Source: Oligoflexales bacterium
GTDB taxonomy: Bacteria > Bdellovibrionota_B > Oligoflexia > Oligoflexales > JAGOVF01
NCBI GenBank assembly: GCA_018060885.1
Contig: JAGOVF010000021.1
Span: 1-34,232, forward strand
Length of the DNA: 34,232 nucleotides
Direction: 5' to 3'
The translations under genes and the position numbers were made by a program. The notes below the pieces were generated by a model that ran no database searches, was not told the DNA's origin, and saw only the letters and a program-made list of their open reading frames with translations. Positions 15,446 through 24,115 of this stretch are shown piece after piece; position 1 is the stretch's first letter, and each line of letters starts with the position of its first letter.

Positions 15446-17703
15446 GCAGCGACTCCCAATTAACAACAGACCTCACTCTCGTTGACACTCCAGAGCAAAC
15501 GAATGCTGTAGCTGTGCTTTGGACAGAATTTGTTCTTGAATATAAAAAGAAATATCAAGATAGGGCCACCGAAATAGATCTTGAACGGCTAGAAAGCGCC
15601 TATCAATTCGCCGCCAAACAACATCGCCACCAAATTCGAAATTCTGGCGAACCCTACATAACGCACCCAATTGCCGTCGCCAAAATCTTGCTACAACTGA
15701 ATGTTGATACCAATTCGCTGCTTGCGGCTATTCTCCATGATACTGTCGAAGATACTTCAGCATCTCTTGAAGACATCGAACAACTTTTTGGCAAAGCTGT
15801 TGCAGAGCTTGTTGATGGTATGACCAAAATCGGAAAAATCAAGTTCCGCACGAATCAAGAAAAACTCGCTGAAAACTTCCGCAAGATGATCATCGCCATG
15901 GCAAAAGACCTCCGCGTTGTCATAATCAAGCTCTGCGACCGCCTCCATAACATGACGACTTTAGAATTTGTACCACTCAACAAACAACATCGCATAGCTA
16001 CCGAAACGCTTGAAATATACGCGCCTCTAGCCAACAGACTGGGTATTTATGGTATTAAAAGCCAGCTCGAGGACCTTTGCCTAAAGTATCTTGAACCAAG
16101 CATTTACCAAGAAATAAAAAGCAAAGTTGCTCAAAAAAAGAACGAGCGCCAAGCCTATATCGACGAAGTGCTCCGAATTCTAGAAAGCGAACTAAAAAAA
16201 TATAATTTTACGAGCTTTAAGGTCTATGGACGGCCAAAGCACTTCTATTCGATATATAAAAAAATGCTCGATCGAAAATTAGATTTTGAAGATGTACATG
16301 ACCTATTTGCATTTAGGGTGTTGGTACCGAGCTTAAAAGATTGTTACGAAGTTCTTGGAATTGTTCATTCAATTTGGAAGCCGATGCCTGGCCGCTTTAA
16401 AGACTATATTGCGATGCCCAAAGCCAATCTTTATCAATCACTTCACACATCGGTTATTCGGCCGAACGGCGAGCCTGCAGAGATTCAAATTCGCACCTTT
16501 GAAATGCACAAAATTTGCGAGTACGGTGTTGCCGCCCATTGGACTTATAAAGAAGAAAAAGAGGGCAAAGATCCGGCAAATTTAAAAAACTTTTCTTGGC
16601 TGCGCCAGATCATGGAATGGCAGAGTGAGATATCTGATCCAGAAGAATTTCTTGAAGCTTTAAAAGTCGATCTATTTGAAGAAGAAATTTTTGTATTTAC
16701 ACCGAAGGGCGATGTGCTGCAACTTTCGGCCAACGCAACTGCACTTGATTTTGCCTTCGCAATCCACTCCGATATTGGATTGCGCTGCGTTGGTGCAAAG
16801 GTAAACGGCAGAATTGTAACTTTAAAACACCCTTTAAAGTCTGGCGACATTATAGAAATTCTAACTTCAAAAACTCAAAAACCAGGCAGAGACTGGTTGG
16901 GTTTTGTCACGACTTCTAAAGCTAAAAATCGCATTCGATCCTATTTACGCAGCGAGCAGCGCGATGAAAGCAGGCGCATTGGTCGAGAGCTTTTAGATAT
17001 TGCGCTAGCTCCTCGCGGCCTCAGCATAGAAATTATTGAAAGAAGCGGCAAAGCAGAACACATCGTCAAAGCCGGCCGAGAAAATAGCCTTGATGATGTT
17101 TTGGTAGCATTGGGCTATGGTCAGCTCGACGCCAACGAGCTACTCGAACGCGCATTCCCAGAGCAAGAAGCCGCGCAAGAGAAAGCCAATCGCGAACTAC
17201 TGCAAAGACTTAATCTTAATGCCAATAAACCAGAGAGTGCGACAAGCAAAGCTGGACAAAAAGGCTTGCTTGTTTCTGGGATGAACGATTTATTGGTTAA
17301 CATCGCAGGTTGCTGTTCACCTTTACCAGGTGAACCGGTTGTAGGATTTATAACCCTTGGAAAAGGTATCAGTGTCCATAGAGATGGCTGTGATCGAGCT
17401 AAGGCTTTTGATCCGCGTCGAAAGGTAGATGTGACTTGGGCGGAGGCCAATCCAAACACCAATCAATATATTGTTTCCATTGTGGTTTTAACGCACGATA
17501 AACAAGGTGTTTTGGCAGAAGTTACCGCGGCTATTTCCGCCGCCGGATCAAATATTAAAAAAGCTCAGGTTCAAATTTCACAAGACAGTGAAGGTTTGCT
17601 CGAGTTTGATATTCTAGTGCGATCTTTCGAGCAAATGCGTGATGTTTTAGCCAGAATTCAAAATATTCCTGCTGTCGTTTCTGCGAGTAGAAAAATAATC
17701 TAG
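15442..17703 (+). CDS. rel: Bifunctional (p)ppGpp synthetase/hydrolase (RelA/SpoT homologue)
   Basis: 753-residue stringent-response enzyme making and degrading (p)ppGpp. Domains in order: HD hydrolase with H75 and HDTVED (99-104), an intact active motif; synthetase with GRPKHFYSIYKKM (263-275), RFKD (318-321) and YQSLHT; TGS (about 414-475); the Cys region AGCCSPLPGEPVVGF (C624, C625) with C650; and an ACT domain (about 677-753). RFKD is the RXKD form seen in bifunctional Rel/SpoT, not the EXDD form of monofunctional RelA. ATG 15442 overlaps gmk by 4 bases. The following small gene's ribosome binding site (AGGAGGT) overlaps this stop codon. Confidence 0.97.
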   Translation: MSSDSQLTTDLTLVDTPEQTNAVAVLWTEFVLEYKKKYQDRATEIDLERLESAYQFAAKQHRHQIRNSGEPYITHPIAVAKILLQLNVDTNSLLAAILHDTVEDTSASLEDIEQLFGKAVAELVDGMTKIGKIKFRTNQEKLAENFRKMIIAMAKDLRVVIIKLCDRLHNMTTLEFVPLNKQHRIATETLEIYAPLANRLGIYGIKSQLEDLCLKYLEPSIYQEIKSKVAQKKNERQAYIDEVLRILESELKKYNFTSFKVYGRPKHFYSIYKKMLDRKLDFEDVHDLFAFRVLVPSLKDCYEVLGIVHSIWKPMPGRFKDYIAMPKANLYQSLHTSVIRPNGEPAEIQIRTFEMHKICEYGVAAHWTYKEEKEGKDPANLKNFSWLRQIMEWQSEISDPEEFLEALKVDLFEEEIFVFTPKGDVLQLSANATALDFAFAIHSDIGLRCVGAKVNGRIVTLKHPLKSGDIIEILTSKTQKPGRDWLGFVTTSKAKNRIRSYLRSEQRDESRRIGRELLDIALAPRGLSIEIIERSGKAEHIVKAGRENSLDDVLVALGYGQLDANELLERAFPEQEAAQEKANRELLQRLNLNANKPESATSKAGQKGLLVSGMNDLLVNIAGCCSPLPGEPVVGFITLGKGISVHRDGCDRAKAFDPRRKVDVTWAEANPNTNQYIVSIVVLTHDKQGVLAEVTAAISAAGSNIKKAQVQISQDSEGLLEFDILVRSFEQMRDVLARIQNIPAVVSASRKII

Positions 17704-17712
17704 GAGGTGTTT

Positions 17713-18177
17713 ATGTCATTTGTATATAAGTTTTTTGCAGCCGCTAGTTTTATGCTGTTAGCAACAAGCAGCTGGTGTTCAGATTTAGACAAGCACAAAA
17801 ATGGCCCCAGCTCGAGCGCAAGCGCCGATAGAAGCCCAAGTGTAAATCAAAGCGAGAAACATTCTCGCATTGAAGTCTTGGTGAAAAACAACCCTAACAT
17901 CGTTGAATTCAAAGTAGTTCCAAACAGCGGCTTAGTTATCAATACTGAAGGGCCGTGGAGCTTAGTCGTAGACGAAAAAAGCCCCTTGAAGTTTAAAAAA
18001 ACACAGTTCAAAGTCGCAGATTTTGATGCAAAACTTCCAGGGTTTCGCGGTGATTTTAGCTCTGATTTAAAAATAACAACCAAAGCTAGATCAAGCACCA
18101 ACTATAAAATGATCGTTTTTGTTTGTACCGCAAATAAAAAAGTCTGCTATCGCGATGTTCACGAAAATACTTTTTAA
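17713..18177 (+). CDS. Small exported protein of unknown function downstream of rel
   Basis: About 154 residues, not recognised. A signal peptide (FFAAASFMLLATSSW) is followed by a Ser/Asp-rich linker and a roughly 100-residue beta-rich domain. That domain ends in VFVCTANKKVCYRDVH, a Cys-x6-Cys pair that could be a disulfide or redox site in the periplasm. It loosely recalls the immunoglobulin-like N-terminal domain of DsbD-type proteins, but this is only an impression. ATG 17713 has a near-perfect AGGAGGT starting at the rel stop codon; the GTG at 17707 lies in the ribosome binding site and is rejected. It is probably the third gene of the gmk-rel operon. Confidence 0.75.
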   Translation: MSFVYKFFAAASFMLLATSSWCSDLDKHKNGPSSSASADRSPSVNQSEKHSRIEVLVKNNPNIVEFKVVPNSGLVINTEGPWSLVVDEKSPLKFKKTQFKVADFDAKLPGFRGDFSSDLKITTKARSSTNYKMIVFVCTANKKVCYRDVHENTF

Positions 18178-18192
18178 ATAATCGGTTTAATA

Positions 18193-19932
18193 TTAGTTTC
18201 GAAAATCCAGCTGCAAAATCTGCGCATATGCGGCAGACACTTCTTTTGAACCTAATATGGTTCCAGAAAAAGCATCAAGTGTGCATCCCGGATAAAGATC
18301 AGCCTTATATGTTGTCTCACTGCTCGTAGACTCTAAACTCGGCAAAAATAAATATTGAAGAATTGGACTAATGGCTCCCGAAGTTACGTCATTGGATGCA
18401 ATTTTATAACGTACACTCGCGGTGCTTTGAGAGATGGATAAACAGCGACTAGGACTTGCGGCTGCTTCGACAAGAAGAATTGAATTTGGAACTAAGCGAT
18501 AAGTTGCATTTTTAACGACGTTGTCGAATTTTATAATATATGATTTCGCACCATCACCGGGAAGCTCCGCTCTTTTTGCATCTTTCTCTATATCTAAGCA
18601 GGTCATGCCAACATAGACTTCTAATCCTGATTTTACCTTTAAGTTGCTTGGTGTACTAAGAAAATAGCTAGCGGAAGTTTCTCCGTCAATTTCAAGAGGA
18701 TCGAGAAGAATATTAAAAGAAGCCGCGGATAAAAACTTATTTTCTGAGTTGCTTCCTGTAACAACACAAGATGCAACTCCTTTTGGAAACTCGCTTGAAA
18801 CTGTGGGGGCGGCCGTTCCAGCTTGCTGATCAAAACCCATCTTTAAAGTAATACTACTATAAGATCGCAATCCTTTGCCCATGCTGCTTATGTTCTCAGC
18901 CTTTACTTCGTCATTACTAAGATGAAATACATAATAGGAAAGATACTCATCTTGAGATTCAAACAAGACTTCGATATCGACAATACTAGTCCATGAACAT
19001 GATTTACCTTTTCCTAACATCGCTATACCTAAAAAGACACCGTCGTGATCTAAGTTAGAAGACGCAAAGGGAAGTTTTATGTTCGCTGCAGCTCCACTTT
19101 TGACAGTAAAAGCACCTGAAGCGAGCATCGCTACCGGCTCAAAGTCCTCGCCGCCTGATTTTTCCTTTGCCGACAACATAAAAACACAAAGACTATTCGC
19201 ACCACTTAAATAGGCAGCAGGAATCTCATAACTGAGCTCTAAGTCTTTTTCCTTAGCTGCTCCAGTTGCTGCATCTATATTGTGCGTAATTTCCCAATTG
19301 TCGACACTTGTTAATTTTTCATCTTCTACCTCAGAAAAACCCGAAAGCGCTGTATCGCCACAATATGCCAATTGAAATTTGCCCAATTTTGTTGTTAAGA
19401 ACTGAGCTTTATTTTTTACCACTTTAATATTTGCGGCACGCCATACCAAAAGACTTTTGTCCAATGCTGATAAAAACGCACATAAATTCGCTTCTGAGTT
19501 TTCTACTAACAATAACGAAGCAGCCTGTATAGGAAGTCCAACCAACATAGGTTGTTCAAGCTCTGATAAACGCTCTCCACTGCTATTATAAACAGAAACA
19601 TTAATGGCAAGAGAACCTGGAGAAATTTCTGCAGTGCCTAAGCTATCGAAAACCGGAAGAGTGCTAGTAGATTGTAAACGGACTTCTGAGCCCTCTGGCG
19701 CTGCACCTGCCGGCAATACTAAACTAGATCCATTAGACATTTGAATAGACGTTGGATCTTCGGCAGATATATCTGTCTTGACCCTTTCCGCCTCATCTTT
19801 TGAAGGCGAGGTTTGTGCGTCACATGATAATAAATAAATCGAAAGCAAGGCCAAAATCGTTTTGCCGCTGAGCAATCCATAAGAGCTTTGACAAATTAAT
19901 TGGACTCGCATAAAACCAATTTGTTTGGACAT
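18193..19932 (-). CDS. Large lipoprotein with a ZU5-like N-terminal segment
   Basis: 579 residues with a signal peptide ending at the lipobox YLLSC. After a low-complexity linker comes IQMSNGSSLVLPAGAAPEGS, the pattern of ZU5-type beta domains (polar strand, then PAGA-like turn). It is followed by several hundred residues of beta-rich sequence with scattered Cys pairs (for example FLSALDK/LAYCGD, VASCVVTG, GMTCLD, SRCLS). No enzyme motif is visible, so a surface or structural role is likely. ATG 19932 is preceded weakly by GGCAAG; ATG 19911 is an alternative. It is convergent with the small gene before it and divergent from the ureohydrolase. Confidence 0.75.
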   Translation of the reverse strand: MSKQIGFMRVQLICQSSYGLLSGKTILALLSIYLLSCDAQTSPSKDEAERVKTDISAEDPTSIQMSNGSSLVLPAGAAPEGSEVRLQSTSTLPVFDSLGTAEISPGSLAINVSVYNSSGERLSELEQPMLVGLPIQAASLLLVENSEANLCAFLSALDKSLLVWRAANIKVVKNKAQFLTTKLGKFQLAYCGDTALSGFSEVEDEKLTSVDNWEITHNIDAATGAAKEKDLELSYEIPAAYLSGANSLCVFMLSAKEKSGGEDFEPVAMLASGAFTVKSGAAANIKLPFASSNLDHDGVFLGIAMLGKGKSCSWTSIVDIEVLFESQDEYLSYYVFHLSNDEVKAENISSMGKGLRSYSSITLKMGFDQQAGTAAPTVSSEFPKGVASCVVTGSNSENKFLSAASFNILLDPLEIDGETSASYFLSTPSNLKVKSGLEVYVGMTCLDIEKDAKRAELPGDGAKSYIIKFDNVVKNATYRLVPNSILLVEAAASPSRCLSISQSTASVRYKIASNDVTSGAISPILQYLFLPSLESTSSETTYKADLYPGCTLDAFSGTILGSKEVSAAYAQILQLDFRN

Positions 19933-20091
19933 AATCTTGCCGACCCCATATTTAATTTAAAGCTAAATAAAGTAGATTCTCTCGATGACGGGCATCGGAA
20001 TTATTATGAAAATCCTTTAAAGACTAAAAATGGTTGATAATGAAATTAGACATTTAGCTCAGATCACCAAAGCGTTTTTTTGAGGTTTATA

Positions 20092-21156
20092 ATGATAAAA
20101 TATCGTGATTTTAATGCATTACTCGAAACCCAAGCATCAGGGGCAGCTCCTGAAACTGAAGCAGGATTGTTTGGATCACCTTTTAATAATGAGGAAGCTA
20201 ATTTAGTCATATTGGGAATTCCTTGGGACGCAACTTGTTCATATGGTCGTGGCAGTGCCTTGACTCCAAAATCTATTTCTAAGGTAAGCCATCAACTAGA
20301 TCTATCTGATGATTTTTTTGGCAACACCTATAGAGCTCGCATTTCTTTAGATGAATCTTTATTTGAAATTGCAGAAAGCAATCAATCTGCCACTGAAGCT
20401 GCAGTAAAAATGCGGGAACATGCGACAGATGAGACTCAACTTAAGACTGTTAACAGACTATCCGCTAAAGTTCATAAAAAAATCGAAGAAAGGGCAGTTT
20501 CAATATTAGCCTCTGGAAAAATTGTTGGCGTTTTAGGCGGAGAACACTCTTGTCCCTACGGGCTCATGAAAGCTCTGACTCAAAATCATGATGATTTTGG
20601 TGTACTTCATGTCGACGCACATTTTGATTTAAGAAAAGCTTACGAAGGAATTACGCACTCACATGCCTCTATTTTTTATAATGCTATAAACGATCTGCCA
20701 CAAATATCATCTCTCGTACAAGTCGGGATTCGAGACTTTTCCAAAGACGAATGGGACTTTTCGCAATCAAACAAAAGATGCCACGCATTTCTAGCGAGCG
20801 AAATGTTTCGCGATCAAGCTAGAGGACTTAGCTTTGCTGAACTAGCTACCAAGATAGTGCAAAAACTGCCTCAGAAAATTTATGTTTCTTTTGATATCGA
20901 CGGTCTTGATCCGAGCTATTGTCCGAATACCGGCACTCCGGTTCCAGGAGGCCTAAGCTTTGCAGAAGCCTGTTATTTATTAGAAGAAATTTGTCGTCAG
21001 AAAAAAACCGTGATTGGTTTTGATTTATGTGAAGCCGTTCCGGGAGACAAAAGCGACTGGGATTTAAACGTCGCAGCTCGCATACTCTACAAATTATGTG
21101 GAACTGTTTATAAAAGTCAGCAGGAATTTTTTGAAGCTAGAAACAAAAATGCCTAA
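20092..21156 (+). CDS. Ureohydrolase (agmatinase/arginase family)
   Basis: Binuclear-manganese hydrolase of the arginase/agmatinase/formimidoylglutamase family, 354 residues from ATG 20092 (GAGGT six bases upstream; a start at 20080 is possible but unsupported). Metal-site motifs are GGEHS (H152), VDAHFDLR (D175, H177, D179) and SFDIDGLDP (D268, D270), then GTPVPGGLSF. The sequence is longer than the usual ~305 residues because of an insertion at about residues 85-130, before the GGEHS motif. The exact substrate (agmatine, arginine, guanidino acid) cannot be settled; no ornithine or putrescine genes are adjacent. Confidence 0.88.
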   Translation: MIKYRDFNALLETQASGAAPETEAGLFGSPFNNEEANLVILGIPWDATCSYGRGSALTPKSISKVSHQLDLSDDFFGNTYRARISLDESLFEIAESNQSATEAAVKMREHATDETQLKTVNRLSAKVHKKIEERAVSILASGKIVGVLGGEHSCPYGLMKALTQNHDDFGVLHVDAHFDLRKAYEGITHSHASIFYNAINDLPQISSLVQVGIRDFSKDEWDFSQSNKRCHAFLASEMFRDQARGLSFAELATKIVQKLPQKIYVSFDIDGLDPSYCPNTGTPVPGGLSFAEACYLLEEICRQKKTVIGFDLCEAVPGDKSDWDLNVAARILYKLCGTVYKSQQEFFEARNKNA

Positions 21157-21175
21157 AGTTTTTGCGCTTTAGGCA
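21141..21175 (-). terminator. Intrinsic terminator of the phosphatase gene, inside the ureohydrolase 3' end
   Basis: TGCCTAAAG (21150-21158) pairs with CTTTAGGCA (21167-21175) around an 8-base loop. Read on the minus strand the stem is followed by TTTTTGTTT (21149-21141), 36 bases after the phosphatase stop. The plus-strand side has no T run. The ureohydrolase stop codon TAA lies within the stem. Confidence 0.75.
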
Positions 21176-21211
21176 TCAGTGCTCATCAAAATCTCTGCTG
21201 CTTTACGAGAT

Positions 21212-22345
21212 TTAATAAATCTCTGCTGGTTCCGAGATTTTTAAAGCCCGACAAGAGAATTTCTCTCTATGCTTCGGCGACAAACGACATTCGACCTGCA
21301 TCATATCCTTCGCCTGTTCGTTCACCATGTTGATACTAATCTTGTCCCCTTCAATCTCAATATACGAAAAACCCAACGAAGATTTCTGCCAAAGTGTTTC
21401 AGCCTCGACTTCTTCTGCAGCTGTTCGGTATAATTTTGAAACTTTACCGCCTACCCCACTAACAATATAGAGACCGGGGCATTGTTCTTGTTTGCGGTTG
21501 ATGAGTTGTAAATTGTGATCATGACCACTAATAAATAGATCAACATGCTGACAAAGTGACTGTTCTCCGAAGGATTTGGATTGATAAAAACGCTTTATAT
21601 AACTTCCGTCTTTTTGTTCTTTTATTTTTCCAAGAGCAGTTCCATACCCATAGTCCCCAGCATTTCCATGCGAGCCATTTGAATAAATCGGATGATGACC
21701 GAACATCACTCTAAAGCGCAATCCCTGATCAAGAGCAGCTTCATACGAGCTTTCAAATAATTTTTGCTGTAGATCTACGTTCCGCCCGTAAAGCAATTGC
21801 TGTGTATCTAAAGCCATAAACATCGCGTTACCGGCTGAAAAGTTATAGAAGGCGCTTGGAAATTGCCATTTTCCGCTAAAACGATCAGAGGGCGCAGATT
21901 TATTGTGAAATCGTTGATAGTTCTCGACCTTCTGCCAATCAGGCCGTCCTCTACCATGAAAGGAATAGTCGTGGTTTCCCATCGCGACATAAAAAGGAAA
22001 AGTTAAATGCGCATAAGGAAGTGCGAAACGCTCCAACCACAGACTCTCTGCTTCGACTTGGTCGTCGGGCAGTCCAGACTCGTAAAAGTTATCCCCTAAA
22101 TAAAGACCAAAATCACACTGTTTATCAGTGCGAGCACACCAAGAACCTACTGCGCTTGCGACGCGTAATTGTGTGTCTTTATGAACGCCGGCATCTCCAA
22201 TGGCGATAAAGCCAATCTTTTCGTTCTTGCTTTTAAGTATCTGAAATAGCTTGGCTTCATTTTCTCCACAAGAGGGGCTGAAAAACAAAAAACTGGATAC
22301 TAAGGCCAAGGCAACTGCACTAATGATACTTTTATTAAATTTCAC
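21212..22345 (-). CDS. Purple-acid-phosphatase-like metallophosphoesterase lipoprotein
   Basis: A 377-residue calcineurin-fold phosphoesterase with the metal motifs in order: GDAG (D51), GDNFY (D85), GNHDY (N124, H125), GHHP (H217, H218) and GHDH (H275, H277). This spacing and GDNFY/GNHDYSFHG are like tartrate-resistant purple acid phosphatases and secreted acid phosphatases. The N-terminus has a signal peptide ending SPSC (C26), a possible lipobox, so it is placed in the envelope. The start is GTG 22345 with GAGAGGA upstream. It probably hydrolyses extracellular phosphomonoesters. It converges on the ureohydrolase and is monocistronic. Confidence 0.88.
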   Translation of the reverse strand: MKFNKSIISAVALALVSSFLFFSPSCGENEAKLFQILKSKNEKIGFIAIGDAGVHKDTQLRVASAVGSWCARTDKQCDFGLYLGDNFYESGLPDDQVEAESLWLERFALPYAHLTFPFYVAMGNHDYSFHGRGRPDWQKVENYQRFHNKSAPSDRFSGKWQFPSAFYNFSAGNAMFMALDTQQLLYGRNVDLQQKLFESSYEAALDQGLRFRVMFGHHPIYSNGSHGNAGDYGYGTALGKIKEQKDGSYIKRFYQSKSFGEQSLCQHVDLFISGHDHNLQLINRKQEQCPGLYIVSGVGGKVSKLYRTAAEEVEAETLWQKSSLGFSYIEIEGDKISINMVNEQAKDMMQVECRLSPKHREKFSCRALKISEPAEIY

Positions 22346-22520
22346 TGAAAAATTCCTCTCTTTATAGATCCAATAGTCTTTTTAAAGCAGACATAATTCG
22401 CTATGCTCAAACTTGTTTGGAAAATAGCAAATATAGTCCACGCTGTCAGCTTTAATTCGATTGATTTTTAGCAAAATCCACGAATTTGGTAGATGGAATT
22501 CAAGAAATGTTAGGGAAGAT

Positions 22521-23315
22521 GTGCAAAATTTAACTGTATTCAAACTCGAACAATATTTAGACCACCAATTCCCCTCTTCACTCGCAGAAGAATGGGACAA
22601 TGTCGGGCTTTTAATTGGTGATAGAAAAAACCATATACAAAAAGTTCTCTGTTGTTTGACTTTAACTCAAGAAGTCGTCGAAGAAGCAATTGAACTAAAT
22701 ATTTCTCTCATCGTGACACACCACCCTTTGCCATTTAAACCAACAAAAAAAATATTAGCAGACGATCTTGTTGGTGGATTACTTATAAAACTCATTGAAA
22801 ACAAAATAGCAGTCTATAGTCCTCACACAGCCTATGACTCAGCAGAAAACGGGATTAATCAACAACTCGCCGAGATTTTAGATTTAGAAGACATAAATCC
22901 CTTAATGCCAATGGAAAATAGCCTCTATGGCGCAGGCAGATATGGACGATTAAGAATGCCTCAGCAATTAGCCGGCATATCGAAAACTTTGACAAATATA
23001 ACAAAATCCACTGAAACAAATTTTAGCGGCAATGCCAAAAGACCCATAGAGAAGATTGCCATCGCTTGCGGCGCAGCTGGGCACTTTCTCAGTTATGCTT
23101 ACGAGAAAAAATGTGATCTTTTTATCACCGGAGAAGCAAATTTTCATACTTGTTTAGAAGCTAAAGCCTTAGGTATGGGAATACTACTTCTCGGTCATTA
23201 TGCTAGTGAGCGCTTTGCTGTTGAAAGACTTGCGGTGCAAATTCGCGATCAGTTTCCAGAGTTACTCCATTGCGCAGCATCAAAAACAGAGCAGAATCCA
23301 ATCTACAAAATATAA
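22521..23315 (+). CDS. Nif3/YbgI-like (DUF34) metal-binding protein
   Basis: 264-residue member of the DUF34/NIF3 family, the short type like E. coli YbgI without the central PII-like insertion. Visible: FPSSLAEEWDNVGLLIGD near the N-terminus, VTHHP (H67, H68), YSPHTAYDSAENGIN, ACGAAG and FITGEANFH, and the C-terminal LGHYASERFAVE. These supply the di-metal site. Some members are annotated as GTP cyclohydrolase I type 2, but the physiological role is unproven. The frame is open to a TTG at 22461. GTG 22521 is chosen because AGGGAAG precedes it and the family N-terminus begins there. Confidence 0.88.
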   Translation: MQNLTVFKLEQYLDHQFPSSLAEEWDNVGLLIGDRKNHIQKVLCCLTLTQEVVEEAIELNISLIVTHHPLPFKPTKKILADDLVGGLLIKLIENKIAVYSPHTAYDSAENGINQQLAEILDLEDINPLMPMENSLYGAGRYGRLRMPQQLAGISKTLTNITKSTETNFSGNAKRPIEKIAIACGAAGHFLSYAYEKKCDLFITGEANFHTCLEAKALGMGILLLGHYASERFAVERLAVQIRDQFPELLHCAASKTEQNPIYKI

Positions 23316-23319
23316 AATT

Positions 23320-24114
23320 TCAACTCGAAGCAGACTCATAGTATTTCAAACCTACGCCCCAGAGTCTGCGGATTAAGAATACTAAAACCAAAAGCCCTGC
23401 AAGCATATAGACGATATACATCCAAGCCCTTTGGTCTAGTAAAAAGCGCACTGGAAAACTCCCAACCACTAGAACTGGAATGAAAAGTATAAAAAACTTT
23501 CTCACTAAATGACTGAAAGAGAAATCAGGCCAGCGGCTAATTTGCTGCAATTGAACCCGCAAAAAATTAATTCCATAGCCTTCAATCAACCAAAATGTCG
23601 AAATGGATAACAAAATCTCGAAACAAACCCAAAAGCCTAAACTGAGAACAATTAAAAAAGGCAGAGACACCCAAGCCATGTGCGACAAATCGCTTTGCAG
23701 GCCAAAGTAAATCAAGCAAGCCCAAGGAAAGGGCAAAACTAGAAGAGAGGCCGGGCGGATGTAATAGAAAAAAGAAATAAAAATTGAGCTCACGGGTTTC
23801 AGCAAATTAAAATCAAAGCGGCCTGTTCGAATATCGTAGGCAAAATTCCAGAAATTTTCTGAGACAAAAGTCATGTGAAGATGGTCTACGACAAGCATAA
23901 AACTTATAAAAAACATAAATTCATTTCTTTGCCAAATACCAATTTGCTCAACATGTTTATAGATAAAATCGACCAAGAGTAAACTGGAAGTATAGGCGAT
24001 CATATCCATCAAAATAAGCAGGACGAAATTTAAACGAAATTGGCTAGCAGCAGCGACATTGATCGTTAGAAATTGTTTATATATTGAAAAGTAATGTAGA
24101 AATTGTTTTTTCAC
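23320..24114 (-). CDS. ABC-2-type permease subunit, second of the exporter triplet
   Basis: Integral membrane protein of 264 residues with about six membrane spans, of the DUF990/ABC2_membrane_6 group (COG3694-like). ENFWNFAYDIRTGRFDFNLLKPVS is the characteristic cytoplasmic loop just before the third span. The frame is open to GTG 24150, but GTG 24114, one base after the preceding TAG stop, gives the shorter family-like N-terminus. It completes an ATPase-permease-permease exporter whose substrate is unknown. Homologous triplets are usually annotated only as uncharacterised ABC-2 exporters. Confidence 0.82.
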   Translation of the reverse strand: MKKQFLHYFSIYKQFLTINVAAASQFRLNFVLLILMDMIAYTSSLLLVDFIYKHVEQIGIWQRNEFMFFISFMLVVDHLHMTFVSENFWNFAYDIRTGRFDFNLLKPVSSIFISFFYYIRPASLLVLPFPWACLIYFGLQSDLSHMAWVSLPFLIVLSLGFWVCFEILLSISTFWLIEGYGINFLRVQLQQISRWPDFSFSHLVRKFFILFIPVLVVGSFPVRFLLDQRAWMYIVYMLAGLLVLVFLIRRLWGVGLKYYESASS

Positions 24115-24115
24115 T

